Shown here piece by piece: positions 44,882 to 54,992 of a stretch of 64,000 bases of DNA (its first letter is position 1; every line of letters starts with the position of its first letter). Made by a program: the position numbers and the translations under genes. The stretch spans positions 31,733-95,732 of the forward strand of contig NZ_VLKR01000024.1 in the NCBI RefSeq assembly GCF_007830445.1, read 5' to 3'. This stretch comes from Sphingobacterium siyangense (GTDB lineage Bacteria; Bacteroidota; Bacteroidia; Sphingobacteriales; Sphingobacteriaceae). Below the pieces are notes generated by a model. It saw only the letters and a list, made by a program, of their open reading frames with translations. It was not told the DNA's origin and made no database searches.

Positions 44882-47521
44882 TTAAAACTTATAAACATAG
44901 ATCTTGAAATCCCGCTTCATGCAGATTAAATAATTGGCATTGTCGCCATAGTTAATCGGTCCATAATAGAACTTTGAAAAACCTTCTACAGGGAATCCCT
45001 CCTGGACCAAGCCATCAGATCCGAAAACATAAATCATGCGGTTGTCGGTTCCAACACCTATGATATCAGATTTACCTATTCGTTTAAAAAACAACGGTCT
45101 GTTACTGGCCTCTTCGATGAATTTATATTCAAAGTAGGAAGACGAGTCTCTTGAACTGTAGGCATTCAGTTTGTTGTTGGCTAGAATAACAAAATCTCTG
45201 TCAGCACCACCGCTAATATCTTCAAAATTAAAGAACGCATCTTTACCCCAATCACCTAGTTTTATTTTTTTGGTTTCGCCTTCGAAAGGAATTTTGAATA
45301 CGCTGCCTTTATTGTTTGCCAAGTAAATGAAGGAGTTCTTTTCATCCGACGCCGCAACTAAACCAATTGGATTTTTAACACTTTCCCCATCGGTATCCAT
45401 TGTTTTTTTACGGATGATCTTACCATTTTGATCAAAGAAATACACGGAAGCAGTGCTTGTGCCGGCAATAATATAATTTGTCTGTCCCAGGCTGGTTGTT
45501 TTTAGATCGAATAAAATTCGACCATCCACGCTATTATTTTCAAAGCCCTCCACTTTTTTGCCATCCAGGGTATACGCAAGAATGCGGTCTGTTGCCGGAA
45601 TGTAAATACGTTGTTCTTTATTGAAGGTGGCGATTGCAGCTCCGTAAGTTGCCGAGTATGGAAGTTCAACGGAGAAGCCAGTTCTGTTTTTACCATCGGG
45701 CATAAAGCGATATAAGCGGTTTTTTGTGACGGCGACAATACTGAGATCCTGTAACTGAATTGGCTCGCCCAAAATTTCACCTTGGAAGAGGTTTTGCCAG
45801 AGTTCTTTTCCATCCGGCGAAAATGCATGTACCGTGTGATCTTGTTCTTGAATCAGGATAAACTTGTTCTTCCCATCTTGATCGAAAATCCAAGGTTTAT
45901 TGATCATTCGGTTCTCCAGCTGGACTGTCCATTCTGGTTTGCCGCCTAATCTCGTATCACTCTTAAAGAGGGCATATAAACTGGACGAAAATGTGCCCTG
46001 ATTGCCACTCAACTGGTAAGACCAGGAGTAGAAATTTTGAAAGCCATATTCATCCTCATCTTTAAAGTTCTTTGCAAAGTCAGCTTTTAAGTTATCTAGA
46101 ATATTGCTTTTACCAGCTTTAGGTTCTAAATAGAAAGTCACATTGCTGCGGCTATTCTGCAATGCTGCATGATTTTTGAAAATAGCCGTTCCGGAAAGAA
46201 ATTGCTTTTCCCGGAAAGATTCCCGATAATCTCTCAAGATACCCGTCCGTGTAGCGACCACCATAATGTTATCTACAATGGTAAAATAGGGGCGGGTAAA
46301 GCTTTTGAAAGGTTCTCCAAATAGCGCATGTAAGAGATTCGAATATTTAAATTGATAGATTGAATCACCTACAGACGAACTGAATTTCTTGAGATTATCA
46401 GCAAATAGCGTTGAATCCGAAATACTGATCAAACCTATTGCATCCTGATTATCTAATTCCGCAAGCGCAAATTCATCGTTGAAAATTGGCGCGATGATAC
46501 TGTCAAATGATACTTTGCTGTCTTCTTCAAAGTTCTTTATACTTTTAGCCAATCGAGCATCTTCTTTTTGCTGTACCAACAAGGCTTTCAGTCCACTGCG
46601 AAAACTATGGGGATCTGAAATACTAAAGTCTATATAAGATGCAGCATTTTTAGGCAGATAATTCCCTAGAGCTTGCACTTGAGCCGTCTGCGTGGCAAAT
46701 AATTGTAGGTAACTATTTTTGCTCGCCGAGAGATCTGTTTCACCCTTAAAAATAAAAGCATCCTTTTTGAAATTCATATTCCAGGACGTTTGGCCCTTCA
46801 GCGAATCGATTAAGTTGAGATAAGTGCCAAATTTGGATTTCATCAATATTCGAGCAATTTGCGCCAATTGTTCATTGAAAAAATAGAGACTAAGTGGCGT
46901 GTTTTTATTGTTATGGTTTACAAAGAACTCGATTTGTTTGGTACTTATTTTCTTAACCTGTTTATCAAAAATCTGGGAGAGTACCTGTTTGGAATAGCTA
47001 GCGAAAATGATTTCGTGAGAATAGGCACAATAAAGTGTACTATCCTTAGTGCCTTGATTAAGCCCATAAAATCGTTGGCCTAAGGTGTCAAAAGGTTGTA
47101 TTTTGTAGTTTTTACCGACGTTTCCAAGTAATGTTGCCAGCGAGTTATTATCAATGCTTTGACCAACCTGAACGCTATATAATGGCGTAATCTGATCTTT
47201 TTCCTGGTGAAAAGAGAGTAATATTTGCTGCCCCGCTACAAGAGGTGCAAACTGTTCATTACGTAATAATTCGTCTTTAAGACGCTCCAGGTTGCCGAAA
47301 TTGCGTTGACCTATAATGGCTTTAAAGAGCTCATAGTCATTGAAGATCGTATCTACAGTCTGATCATTGGCAAAGGAGGCAATAGCTAATGTACTTTCAG
47401 GAAGATATTGTAAAGCTTTAGAATCTTGTTTATTGTTTTTATTGAAGTCTCCAAAAAGATAGATCGTGGCCGCGATGACCGCGATGAATAATATAACAGT
47501 GATGATGATTGTTTTTTTCAT
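44882..47521 (-). CDS. Membrane-anchored protein with C-terminal beta-propeller
   Basis: 879 residues from the ATG at 47521 (MKKTIIITVILFIAVIAA), the natural start because it opens a membrane anchor; an upstream ATG adds 18 residues without sense. The N-terminal helix is followed by about 500 residues of a DUF3352-like domain (LPESTLAIASFANDQ; ...LPKNAASYIDFSISD) and a C-terminal part (about 550-879) with repeated blade phrases such as DQDGKNKFILIQEQDHTVHAFSPDGKELW and FDQNGKIIRKKTMDTDG, typical of PQQ-like propellers. It faces the periplasm. No enzyme motif recognised. It may act in envelope assembly; this is inference. Confidence 0.65.
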   Translation of the reverse strand: MKKTIIITVILFIAVIAATIYLFGDFNKNNKQDSKALQYLPESTLAIASFANDQTVDTIFNDYELFKAIIGQRNFGNLERLKDELLRNEQFAPLVAGQQILLSFHQEKDQITPLYSVQVGQSIDNNSLATLLGNVGKNYKIQPFDTLGQRFYGLNQGTKDSTLYCAYSHEIIFASYSKQVLSQIFDKQVKKISTKQIEFFVNHNNKNTPLSLYFFNEQLAQIARILMKSKFGTYLNLIDSLKGQTSWNMNFKKDAFIFKGETDLSASKNSYLQLFATQTAQVQALGNYLPKNAASYIDFSISDPHSFRSGLKALLVQQKEDARLAKSIKNFEEDSKVSFDSIIAPIFNDEFALAELDNQDAIGLISISDSTLFADNLKKFSSSVGDSIYQFKYSNLLHALFGEPFKSFTRPYFTIVDNIMVVATRTGILRDYRESFREKQFLSGTAIFKNHAALQNSRSNVTFYLEPKAGKSNILDNLKADFAKNFKDEDEYGFQNFYSWSYQLSGNQGTFSSSLYALFKSDTRLGGKPEWTVQLENRMINKPWIFDQDGKNKFILIQEQDHTVHAFSPDGKELWQNLFQGEILGEPIQLQDLSIVAVTKNRLYRFMPDGKNRTGFSVELPYSATYGAAIATFNKEQRIYIPATDRILAYTLDGKKVEGFENNSVDGRILFDLKTTSLGQTNYIIAGTSTASVYFFDQNGKIIRKKTMDTDGESVKNPIGLVAASDEKNSFIYLANNKGSVFKIPFEGETKKIKLGDWGKDAFFNFEDISGGADRDFVILANNKLNAYSSRDSSSYFEYKFIEEASNRPLFFKRIGKSDIIGVGTDNRMIYVFGSDGLVQEGFPVEGFSKFYYGPINYGDNANYLICMKRDFKIYVYKF

Positions 47522-47933
47522 CCTTTTTATTTTTTTCAATGCCTGATAAGAACTCGAATAAATCGTCAGTACCACGCTGGTCGATGCGATTAAAAATCCA
47601 GTTTTAGCAGAACAACTATTTATGAAGTACTCATTTTCTTGTCAGCAGAATAAGTACACTAAACTTGTTTTTTTAATGGTGATGAAGCCATCATGCGGCA
47701 GATGTTTATCAAGGATATACAAATCTTGCACCTCGTTCAAGATTTCGGTGAGCTGCACGATGCTCATGATGATTCATACGTAAAACAAACCTAATAAAAA
47801 TATATGGGAAGAGATAGAAAATCGTTCCTATAATGCGCCTTTGTAATATAAATTTAACAAAAAATTCCTTATTTTGCTCTGTTTTTAATACATTTATCGC
47901 TAGAAACTCATTTTCAGCATTCACTTTAACATA
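47522..47933. other. Divergent intergenic region
   Basis: 412 bp between the beta-propeller gene (-) and the DUF423 gene (+). A 71-codon frame on the minus strand has no family likeness and I do not accept it. No clear promoter pair found. Confidence 0.5.
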
Positions 47934-48323
47934 ATGAATAAGAAAATCATTTTAGCCGCTTCGTTGTTGGGAGCATTAGCTGTAATATTAGGCGCCTTTG
48001 GTGCTCATGGTCTAGAAGGAAAGGTAAGTACATATCATATTGAAACTTGGAAAACTGCAAATCAGTATCATTTCTATCATACCTTCGCCCTGTTATTTTT
48101 ATCCACTTTTTCGAGAGCAAAGACGTACTCCATTAAAGTGTCATTTATAGCTTTCCTCATTGGTATACTTTTTTTCTCGGGATCGTTATATGTCTTAAGC
48201 GTGCGCGAAATAACCGGCTTTGGAAATCCGTCTATTTTAGGACCTATCACCCCTTTGGGAGGATTATCGTTAATCGTTGGCTGGGTTGCATTATTTATTG
48301 CTGCACTAAAAAATAAATCGTAA
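47934..48323 (+). CDS. DUF423 membrane protein (YwdK-like)
   Basis: 129 residues with four transmembrane helices. The pattern GALAVILGAFGAHGLEGK, WKTANQYHFYHTFALL and ITPLGGLSLIVGWVAL is DUF423, a conserved small inner membrane family of unknown function. Monocistronic with a terminator downstream. Confidence 0.9.
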   Translation: MNKKIILAASLLGALAVILGAFGAHGLEGKVSTYHIETWKTANQYHFYHTFALLFLSTFSRAKTYSIKVSFIAFLIGILFFSGSLYVLSVREITGFGNPSILGPITPLGGLSLIVGWVALFIAALKNKS

Positions 48324-48378
48324 TCCTATTTAATTGCCTATGTTCATACGAAATCATATTCGTATCTAATTATAACGG

Positions 48379-48412
48379 AGCCTTCTTGAATAGATTTCAG
48401 GAAGGCTTTTTT
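48379..48412 (+). terminator. Terminator after DUF423 gene
   Basis: Stem AGCCTTCTTGA / TCAGGAAGGCT (one mismatch), followed by six T. Confidence 0.85.
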
Positions 48413-48564
48413 AGGTTGCAATTGACTGACCTATGATCTCTTGGTTTTTTCACGCCGATATCGCTTTGAGCCCGCATGATTGTTGTCGGTTTTAGGTATC
48501 GCCGGGGTCGTTTGACCTCTTTTCCTGAAGGTTTTTTTGTACTTTTATACCATAATTTGAATTT

Positions 48565-51048
48565 ATGTCCAATCCACAATCTACGATTTTTAGTGAAAGA
48601 GATACGCTGTTTGTTGATGTGGTCCTACCACTAGCATTGGCAAGAACATATACTTATCGTATTCCGATTGACTGGAATGATCGTGTGCAGGTCGGTGTAC
48701 GTGTCATTGTGCAATTTGGAAAGAATAAGATCTATTCTGCGGTTGTGAAGTCAATTAGTCAGGAAGCACCAAAGCATTATGAGGCAAAGTATATTTTGGA
48801 CATCATTGATGACAAACCCATTGTCAATTTGGCTCAGTTTAAACTTTGGGATTGGCTAGCCGATTATTACATGTGTAGTTTAGGCGAAGTCATGCAAGCT
48901 GCGCTGCCTTCGGCATTGAAGCTGGCCAGTGAGACCAAAGTCGTTTCATCGATTGCGGCAGATTTTGACCGTTCTACACTTTCAGATAAAGAGTATCTGA
49001 TTATAGAGGCTTTGGAGGTTGCGGGAGAACTTAAAGTCAATGATATTGTGAAATTGTTGGGACAAAAAACAGTCTTCCCCATATTGAAGCAATTATTTGA
49101 CAAAGGAATTGTTCTGATTTCTGAAGAGATTACAGAAAGATATAAACCCAAGACCAAAGCATTTTTACGTTTTGCTCCCGACTTTAGAAATGAAGATGCA
49201 AAAAGAGAATTGTTGGATAGCTTAAACCGTGCGCCAAAACAACAAGATGCGGTATTGGCATTTATGCAGCTGGTCAAAAAAACCGAGGAAATCACGCGGC
49301 CCATGTTGGCTGAGGCCTCGGGCTGTGGTAACGGTGCTATTACGGCTTTGATTGACAAAGGTGTTTTTGAAATAAAGGAAAAGGTTGTATCCCGGTTCCA
49401 GGGGGAAGATATCGAACTGGATGCCAATTTTCAATTTAATGAAAATCAGCAAAGGGCCTATGCCGAAATACAAGAGTCGTTTGAAGAGAAGGAAGTTACC
49501 CTGTTACATGGTGTTACTGCTTCGGGAAAAACACAGATTTATATACGGCTTATCGAACAAGCAATCGCAGCGGGAAAATCAGCCCTTTATCTACTGCCTG
49601 AGATAGCGCTGACAGCACAGATTACGGCGCGCTTAAAGCTGCATTTCGGCGATAAATTGGGGGTGTACCACTCCAAGTTTAATGATAATGAACGTGCCGA
49701 GGTATGGCATAAAGTAATGAAAAATGAATTTCAGGTCGTGATTGGGGCCCGTTCTTCAGTTTTTCTGCCCTTTCAGGATTTAGGGATTATCATCGTTGAT
49801 GAAGAGCACGAAAGCTCCTATAAACAGTTTGATCCAGCTCCACGTTACCATGCCCGAGATACGGCTATTTACCTCGGGTTTCTACATCAGACCAAAGTGC
49901 TATTGGGATCAGCGACGCCTTCTTTGGAAAGTTATTACAATGCCAAGGCTAAGAAGTATGGTTTTGTGCAACTGCTTGAGCGTTATGGCAACGCACAATT
50001 GCCAAGTATTGAGTTGGTGAATATTCCCGAAGAGGGAAGAAAAGAAAATATGTTTTCCTATTTTTCTGGCACCTTGTTAAAAGCAATTGAAGAAGCCGTA
50101 AAAAATAAAGAGCAGGTTATATTATTTCAAAATAGACGTGGGCACACGACAATGATCCAATGTAATACCTGTGGATTCGTTGCAAAATGTGTCAATTGTG
50201 ATGTCAGCTTAACCTATCACAAGAGCTCTAATATGATGCATTGCCATTATTGTGGTCATGTGGAGCCTCCACTTCGTGTTTGTCCGGCCTGTGGAATGCC
50301 GCATATCGAAAGTAAAGGATTCGGTACAGAAAGGGTAGAGGAAGAACTTGAAATCCTGATGCCCGAAATTCGCATCGGTCGGTTGGATCTGGATTCCACA
50401 AAAGGTAAATACGGTTTCGATAAAATTATCACGGCTTTTGATGAGCATGAATTTGATGTTCTTATTGGGACGCAAATGGTTGCTAAGGGGCTCGATTTCG
50501 GAAGAGTAAGCCTCATCGGTGTTGTCAATGCAGATACGATCATTAACTTTCCGGATTTCCGTTCGTATGAACGATCTTTTTCGTTATTTTCCCAGGTAGC
50601 AGGACGTGCAGGTCGGCGTGAAGCAGGCGGAAAAGTGATCATTCAGAGCTACACCACGAATCATCGGGTGTTAGAACAGGTGGTCAATAACGATTATGAA
50701 GGGATGTTTATGACGGAAATTACAGAACGAAAAAACTATCTTTATCCTCCTTTCTACCGGCTTATTCGGATTGATATTAAACATACGGATTTTCAGAAAT
50801 GCTATGATTCGGCCAATCGTTTTGCCTCGGCGCTGCGTCAACAATTGGGTGCAAGGGTATTGGGTCCGGAACCGCCTTTAGTTTCACGCGTGCGGAATAA
50901 TTTTATCCAGACCATTACCTTAAAGATTGAACGCACAAATATTAGTATTGCGAAGGTCAAGGAATTGATCCGCTCGGTTCTCCTGGATTTTGAAATAGAT
51001 AAAACCAATGCTGGTGTACGCGTTCAGGTCGATGTAGATCCATATTAG
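48565..51048 (+). CDS. priA: Primosomal protein N' (replication restart helicase)
   Basis: 827 residues. N-terminal 3'-DNA-binding domain (FVDVVLPLALARTYTYRIP), helicase motif I GVTASGKTQIY (about 316-326), motif II IIVDEEHESSYKQ (DEEH), and a zinc-binding insertion with CNTCG...CVNC...CHYCG...CPACG between about 533 and 580. Motif VI region VAGRAGRREAGG is present. PriA reloads the replisome at stalled forks. Single gene between two intergenic gaps. Confidence 0.96.
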   Translation: MSNPQSTIFSERDTLFVDVVLPLALARTYTYRIPIDWNDRVQVGVRVIVQFGKNKIYSAVVKSISQEAPKHYEAKYILDIIDDKPIVNLAQFKLWDWLADYYMCSLGEVMQAALPSALKLASETKVVSSIAADFDRSTLSDKEYLIIEALEVAGELKVNDIVKLLGQKTVFPILKQLFDKGIVLISEEITERYKPKTKAFLRFAPDFRNEDAKRELLDSLNRAPKQQDAVLAFMQLVKKTEEITRPMLAEASGCGNGAITALIDKGVFEIKEKVVSRFQGEDIELDANFQFNENQQRAYAEIQESFEEKEVTLLHGVTASGKTQIYIRLIEQAIAAGKSALYLLPEIALTAQITARLKLHFGDKLGVYHSKFNDNERAEVWHKVMKNEFQVVIGARSSVFLPFQDLGIIIVDEEHESSYKQFDPAPRYHARDTAIYLGFLHQTKVLLGSATPSLESYYNAKAKKYGFVQLLERYGNAQLPSIELVNIPEEGRKENMFSYFSGTLLKAIEEAVKNKEQVILFQNRRGHTTMIQCNTCGFVAKCVNCDVSLTYHKSSNMMHCHYCGHVEPPLRVCPACGMPHIESKGFGTERVEEELEILMPEIRIGRLDLDSTKGKYGFDKIITAFDEHEFDVLIGTQMVAKGLDFGRVSLIGVVNADTIINFPDFRSYERSFSLFSQVAGRAGRREAGGKVIIQSYTTNHRVLEQVVNNDYEGMFMTEITERKNYLYPPFYRLIRIDIKHTDFQKCYDSANRFASALRQQLGARVLGPEPPLVSRVRNNFIQTITLKIERTNISIAKVKELIRSVLLDFEIDKTNAGVRVQVDVDPY

Positions 51049-51266
51049 CGACAATTATTACCCATATAGCTTTTAAAGACTTGCGTTTTAGGTAAAGTTA
51101 AACCACATGCGCTTATCGTTTTGTTCGGTCCCAAATTCAAGAGGTCAGCGTAGATTGGGCATAAGGACAGGTGATTTGGAAAATAAAGCAAATTGACTTG
51201 AAAATGTGTACTGTATTGGTATTGAATTATTTGTGATTAATTCTGCTTAATGTGCCTTTTAAAAGG

Positions 51267-51274
51267 TAAATTTG
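51267..51274 (+). promoter_or_regulatory. Candidate -7 element of pcm
   Basis: TAAATTTG fits TAnnTTTG, 8 nt before the ATG, which would give a leader only a few nt long. The -33 part is weak. Confidence 0.4.
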
Positions 51275-51281
51275 AAACATC

Positions 51282-51938
51282 ATGGCGTACAAGTTTATTG
51301 ATAATTATCGAGAGAAAGGTGCTCGTAAGAAATTGGTTGAACATCTTAAAAGCCGGGGGATTGCGGACCAGAAAGTATTAGATGCCATTGGCAAGGTACC
51401 ACGTCACTATTTTTTTGATGAAACATTCTGGAATCAGGCCTATCGGGACATTGCTTTTCCAATAGGTGACGGGCAAACAATTTCACAGCCGTATACCGTC
51501 GCCTATCAATCCGAACTGCTCCACGTCAAAAAAGGAGATAAAGTACTGGAAATTGGTACGGGATCGGGATACCAAACCTGTATCTTATTGGAACTTGGCG
51601 CAGACGTATATACCATCGAACGTCAGGAAAACCTATATCAACGAACCATTCAAGTGTTGCCGTACATGGGCTATAAACCGAATTTCTTTTTGGGCGATGG
51701 CTCCAAGGGAATTGAAGAGCACGCTCCTTATGACAAGATTATTGTAACTGCGGGTGCGCCATTCGTGCCAGAGGTTATGTTAAAGCAGCTGAAAATGGGC
51801 GGAATTTTTGTAATCCCTGTAGGAGACGAAAAATCGCAAAAGATGATGACGATCATTCGCGTCGGTGAAAATGATTTTGACCGTATCGAATTGGATACTT
51901 TTCGTTTTGTGCCTTTGGTGGGTGATCAAGCCTGGTAG
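51282..51938 (+). CDS. pcm: Protein-L-isoaspartate O-methyltransferase
   Basis: 218 residues. DNYREKGARKKLVEHLKSRGI at the N-terminus, FPIGDGQTISQPYTVAYQSELL (substrate-binding loop) and VLEIGTGSGYQTCILLELGADVYTIE (SAM-binding motif I) make the call clear. Methylates isoaspartyl residues in ageing proteins for repair. No signal peptide, so cytoplasmic. Length is normal. Confidence 0.95.
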   Translation: MAYKFIDNYREKGARKKLVEHLKSRGIADQKVLDAIGKVPRHYFFDETFWNQAYRDIAFPIGDGQTISQPYTVAYQSELLHVKKGDKVLEIGTGSGYQTCILLELGADVYTIERQENLYQRTIQVLPYMGYKPNFFLGDGSKGIEEHAPYDKIIVTAGAPFVPEVMLKQLKMGGIFVIPVGDEKSQKMMTIIRVGENDFDRIELDTFRFVPLVGDQAW

Positions 51939-52043
51939 GATATCCATTCAACCAGCTTAAACGACTTCCCTCAAGGTCTTTAAGCGACACCAAAACATCC
52001 ATGATTAAATTGAAATGAACGTGAAAGAATAAATATTCACCTT

Positions 52044-53867
52044 ATGACTCCAACTGCAATACTATATGACCAGAAGCATCGCGAAATCGCTTCAACTGTC
52101 CTCAAATTAAATAAACAAGTCAACACGCTCAGCTTGTCGCGGCTATTTGTGATACTCGGTGGCGGAGCATTATTATTTTATACCTTTCAACTGGAAAGCC
52201 TTCCGCTGGTTTTTTTCTGTTTTTTTGCATTATTGTTCCTATTCGCCTATCTCGTGCGGAAGCAGAGCCAGCTAGAGCTTCAGAAGAACTATTTTGAAGC
52301 CTATCTGAAAGTTTTGGCAAATGAACAGGCCCTGGCGGACGGAAAATTAAATATGTATGATCATGGCCAGCATTTCGAAAACGGAGCTCATCCTTATAGC
52401 TCCGATATGGATGTCTTTGGAACATACTCCTTATTTGCACAGATAAATCGGGCAACGACCAAACAGGGAATTGATCTTTTGGCTTCTTGGCTTGATGCAC
52501 CTCTCCAAAGCCATCAAATTCAACGCAATCAAGAAGCTTCCCAGGAACTTGAAAATGAATCGGAATGGATATGGGATTTTCAGGCAAAGCTTTTGGCCAA
52601 TCTGAACCATAAATTGGATATCAAAGCATTTTTGACAAATTACTTTCAAGACCGAAATTTTCAGTTCGGAAATGCCTTCATGCGAGTCTATCTCAAAGTA
52701 GGGCCTGTTTTATTTTTGGTCGCTTTAGTCGGCAGTTTTTTCGTGCCAAAATTGGCTGGGGTGGCAACATTGATAGGGCTATTTCATATTCTTTGGGCAT
52801 TAGCCAAAGCTGGAAGTGTTAGTATATTCTCCTCTCGAATAGACAAGATAGGTGGCGTGCTGGGCTCATACGCAGAGGCGATTCAATCTATTGAAGACCA
52901 CGCATGGAAGTCTATTGCTATGCGGGAGATTGCGGGAGAGCTTAAACAAAACCAGGGTACAGAATCCATTTCCCTTGCCTTTAAGAAACTCGCTGGTCTT
53001 ATTAATAATTTGGACGCCCGGAATAATGTCTTTGTCGGGATATTTCTAAACTTGTTTCTGCTTTGGGATTTTAGACAAGTATTGGCTATTGTTGACTGGA
53101 AGAATAAATACGAACACGAGATTCTAAATTCATTTGATACCTTAGCTAAGGTTGAGGCTGTAACTAGCCTTGCTATTTGGATGAGAAACCATTCGTCGTA
53201 CATTTATCCAGTAATTTTGGATAACCCACTGGAAAATAAGATTGATGCGCAAGGGGTATATCATCCATTGATTCCAAGCAATCAGGTTGTAGCCAATGAT
53301 TACAGTAGTATAGACCATCGAGTTGCTTTGGTGACAGGTTCAAATATGGCTGGAAAGAGTACGTTTCTGCGGACAGTAGGTATTAATGCAATTTTGGCAT
53401 ATGCCGGAGCTGCGGTTGCTGCAGCTTCTTTTCAGCTCCCGATTTATAAACTGATATCCTATATGCGAATCAAGGATAATTTGAATGAAAGTACGTCGAC
53501 CTTTAAAGCTGAATTGAATCGGATGAAATTTATATTGGATACAGTTTCAGCACATAGCGATAGTTTTTTTCTAATCGATGAGATGCTTCGTGGGACAAAT
53601 TCTGTCGACAAATATCTGGGCTCCCGTGCAATTATAAAGAAACTGGTTCGATTGGATGGTAAAGGTATGGTGGCTACACATGACTTACAGCTGTCCAGTT
53701 TACAAGAGGAATTTCCGGGAGATATCAAAAATTATCATTTTGACATTCGTGTCGACGAGGGTCAGATGCTGTTTGATTATAAGCTGAAGATAGGAGAATG
53801 TAAAATATTCAATGCTTCGCTTTTATTGAAAGGTATAGGAGTGGATATCGACGAAAATATGGAATAA
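52044..53867 (+). CDS. MutS-related ATPase with membrane segments
   Basis: 607 residues. The C-terminal part is a MutS-type ABC ATPase: Walker A TGSNMAGKSTFLRTVG (about 430-444), SFFLIDEMLRGTNS (Walker B with the DExxRGT block) and VATHDLQLSSL (H-loop). The N-terminal part has two hydrophobic hairpins (about 31-70 and 213-245) instead of the mismatch-binding domain, so the protein is likely in the inner membrane. This MutS-like family is common in Bacteroidetes and has no known role. Between pcm and a thioesterase gene. Confidence 0.88.
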   Translation: MTPTAILYDQKHREIASTVLKLNKQVNTLSLSRLFVILGGGALLFYTFQLESLPLVFFCFFALLFLFAYLVRKQSQLELQKNYFEAYLKVLANEQALADGKLNMYDHGQHFENGAHPYSSDMDVFGTYSLFAQINRATTKQGIDLLASWLDAPLQSHQIQRNQEASQELENESEWIWDFQAKLLANLNHKLDIKAFLTNYFQDRNFQFGNAFMRVYLKVGPVLFLVALVGSFFVPKLAGVATLIGLFHILWALAKAGSVSIFSSRIDKIGGVLGSYAEAIQSIEDHAWKSIAMREIAGELKQNQGTESISLAFKKLAGLINNLDARNNVFVGIFLNLFLLWDFRQVLAIVDWKNKYEHEILNSFDTLAKVEAVTSLAIWMRNHSSYIYPVILDNPLENKIDAQGVYHPLIPSNQVVANDYSSIDHRVALVTGSNMAGKSTFLRTVGINAILAYAGAAVAAASFQLPIYKLISYMRIKDNLNESTSTFKAELNRMKFILDTVSAHSDSFFLIDEMLRGTNSVDKYLGSRAIIKKLVRLDGKGMVATHDLQLSSLQEEFPGDIKNYHFDIRVDEGQMLFDYKLKIGECKIFNASLLLKGIGVDIDENME

Positions 53868-53895
53868 AAATGACGGAACTGGAGCTAGATTGGTT

Positions 53896-53903
53896 TACAT
53901 TTG
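53896..53903 (+). promoter_or_regulatory. Candidate -7 element of thioesterase gene
   Basis: TACATTTG fits TAnnTTTG, 33 nt before the ATG. No TTTG at the right distance. Confidence 0.35.
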
Positions 53904-53935
53904 TCTCCTCTTAAATCCACTTAATAAAAAAATAA

Positions 53936-54337
53936 ATGACTTTACAAGAACGTATTGATTTATCAGAAACACACGTCTGCACGACCGTGTTTCCGTTTTT
54001 GACGAATCATCACGATACCTTATTCGGCGGCAAGGCGATGTCCATTATGGACGAAGTATCGTTTATGGCTGCAACACGATTTTGCCGCAAAACGTTGGTG
54101 ACTGTATCGACAGATCGTATAGACTTCAATAGGGCAATTCCTTCCGGAAGTATTATTGAAGCTATCGCAAGGGTTCAGAATGTAGGCCGGACCAGCTTGA
54201 AGGTGAAGGTCGAGATATTTTTGGAACATATGTACAAGGAGGGAAGAGAACTGGCCATTGAGGGTGTTTTTACATTTGTTGCCCTAGATGAAAACAAACA
54301 GCCAATTCCAGTCCTTGAAGGCTTGGATATTGAATAA
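53936..54337 (+). CDS. Acyl-CoA thioesterase (hotdog fold)
   Basis: 133 residues. NHHDTLFGGKAMSIMDEVSFMAATRF is the YciA/acyl-CoA thioester hydrolase signature with the GG and the catalytic aspartate; VSTDRIDFNRAIPSG follows. Hydrolyses acyl-CoA in the cytoplasm. Usual length. Followed by a terminator at 54396-54424. Confidence 0.92.
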   Translation: MTLQERIDLSETHVCTTVFPFLTNHHDTLFGGKAMSIMDEVSFMAATRFCRKTLVTVSTDRIDFNRAIPSGSIIEAIARVQNVGRTSLKVKVEIFLEHMYKEGRELAIEGVFTFVALDENKQPIPVLEGLDIE

Positions 54338-54395
54338 AATTTTAGCATTCCGAATGCGGAAACTCAGGAGAGAATTTTTTAAAATTATAACATCG

Positions 54396-54424
54396 AAAAA
54401 GGGACGCATCTGCGCCCCTTTTTT
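54396..54424. terminator. Terminator after thioesterase gene, possibly bidirectional
   Basis: Stem AAAAAGGG-ACGCA / TGCG-CCCCTTTTT with a short loop; A-run upstream, T-run downstream. It could serve both the thioesterase gene and the convergent DUF779 gene. Confidence 0.8.
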
Positions 54425-54497
54425 CTTTGAGAGAGTGATCCAGAATTTTATAGGTCATCTCTACAACGTTGTGATTCTATGGTGTTTTATGCTTTTT

Positions 54498-54872
54498 TTA
54501 TTCGTTTCGTTTGATTGGGCCGAGGTCATTAAGCTCTTCGGTTGTAAATAGGCGATAATGAACTTTGAAAGTTTTACCCAGTGGCGTTTCCAATGAGAAT
54601 CCTCCGGGACCAAACCCATCCAGTACATCGAGGGTGAAATGCGCATGTTTCCAATATTCAAAGAGATCACGATCCACCCAAAATTCATATCCTTCAGCTA
54701 ATCCGATCATGGCATCATTCGTCCTCGGAAAATACCCTCCTTCCTCAAAACACTGTGGCTGCGTACCCTCGCAACAGCCTCCGGCTTGATAAAACATTAA
54801 TTTACCATGCTTTGCTTCAAGTTCATGGATGAGCTCCCTTGCTTTTTCAGTGATGTCTAATCTATTAATCAT
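54498..54872 (-). CDS. DUF779 domain protein
   Basis: 124 residues. FYQAGGCCEGTQPQCFEEGGYF (about residues 28-49) holds three cysteines (a CC pair plus one) that could bind metal, and FWVDRDLFEYWKHAHFTLDV is the family core. DUF779 genes usually lie next to AldB/ExaC-type aldehyde dehydrogenase genes, as here (120 nt downstream). Function unknown; a helper for the dehydrogenase is inference. Confidence 0.88.
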   Translation of the reverse strand: MINRLDITEKARELIHELEAKHGKLMFYQAGGCCEGTQPQCFEEGGYFPRTNDAMIGLAEGYEFWVDRDLFEYWKHAHFTLDVLDGFGPGGFSLETPLGKTFKVHYRLFTTEELNDLGPIKRNE

Positions 54873-54992
54873 GGTGAAATCAGTTTATGTGTTTTAGCGT
54901 TGGTTCATATGAAATTCAGCGGAAGGGGCAGCATTTGCTCCCCCTAGACTCGGGTATCAAGCTGTTCGAAAAGTATACCCGGTATGCTTCAG

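Noticed and set aside
47522..47575. 18-residue longer start of the beta-propeller protein
   Set aside because: The ATG at 47521 opens directly into a typical membrane anchor; the extension adds no sense.
47709..47924. 71-codon frame on the minus strand in the gap before the DUF423 gene
   Set aside because: No family motif, no promoter, mixed composition. Kept as intergenic.
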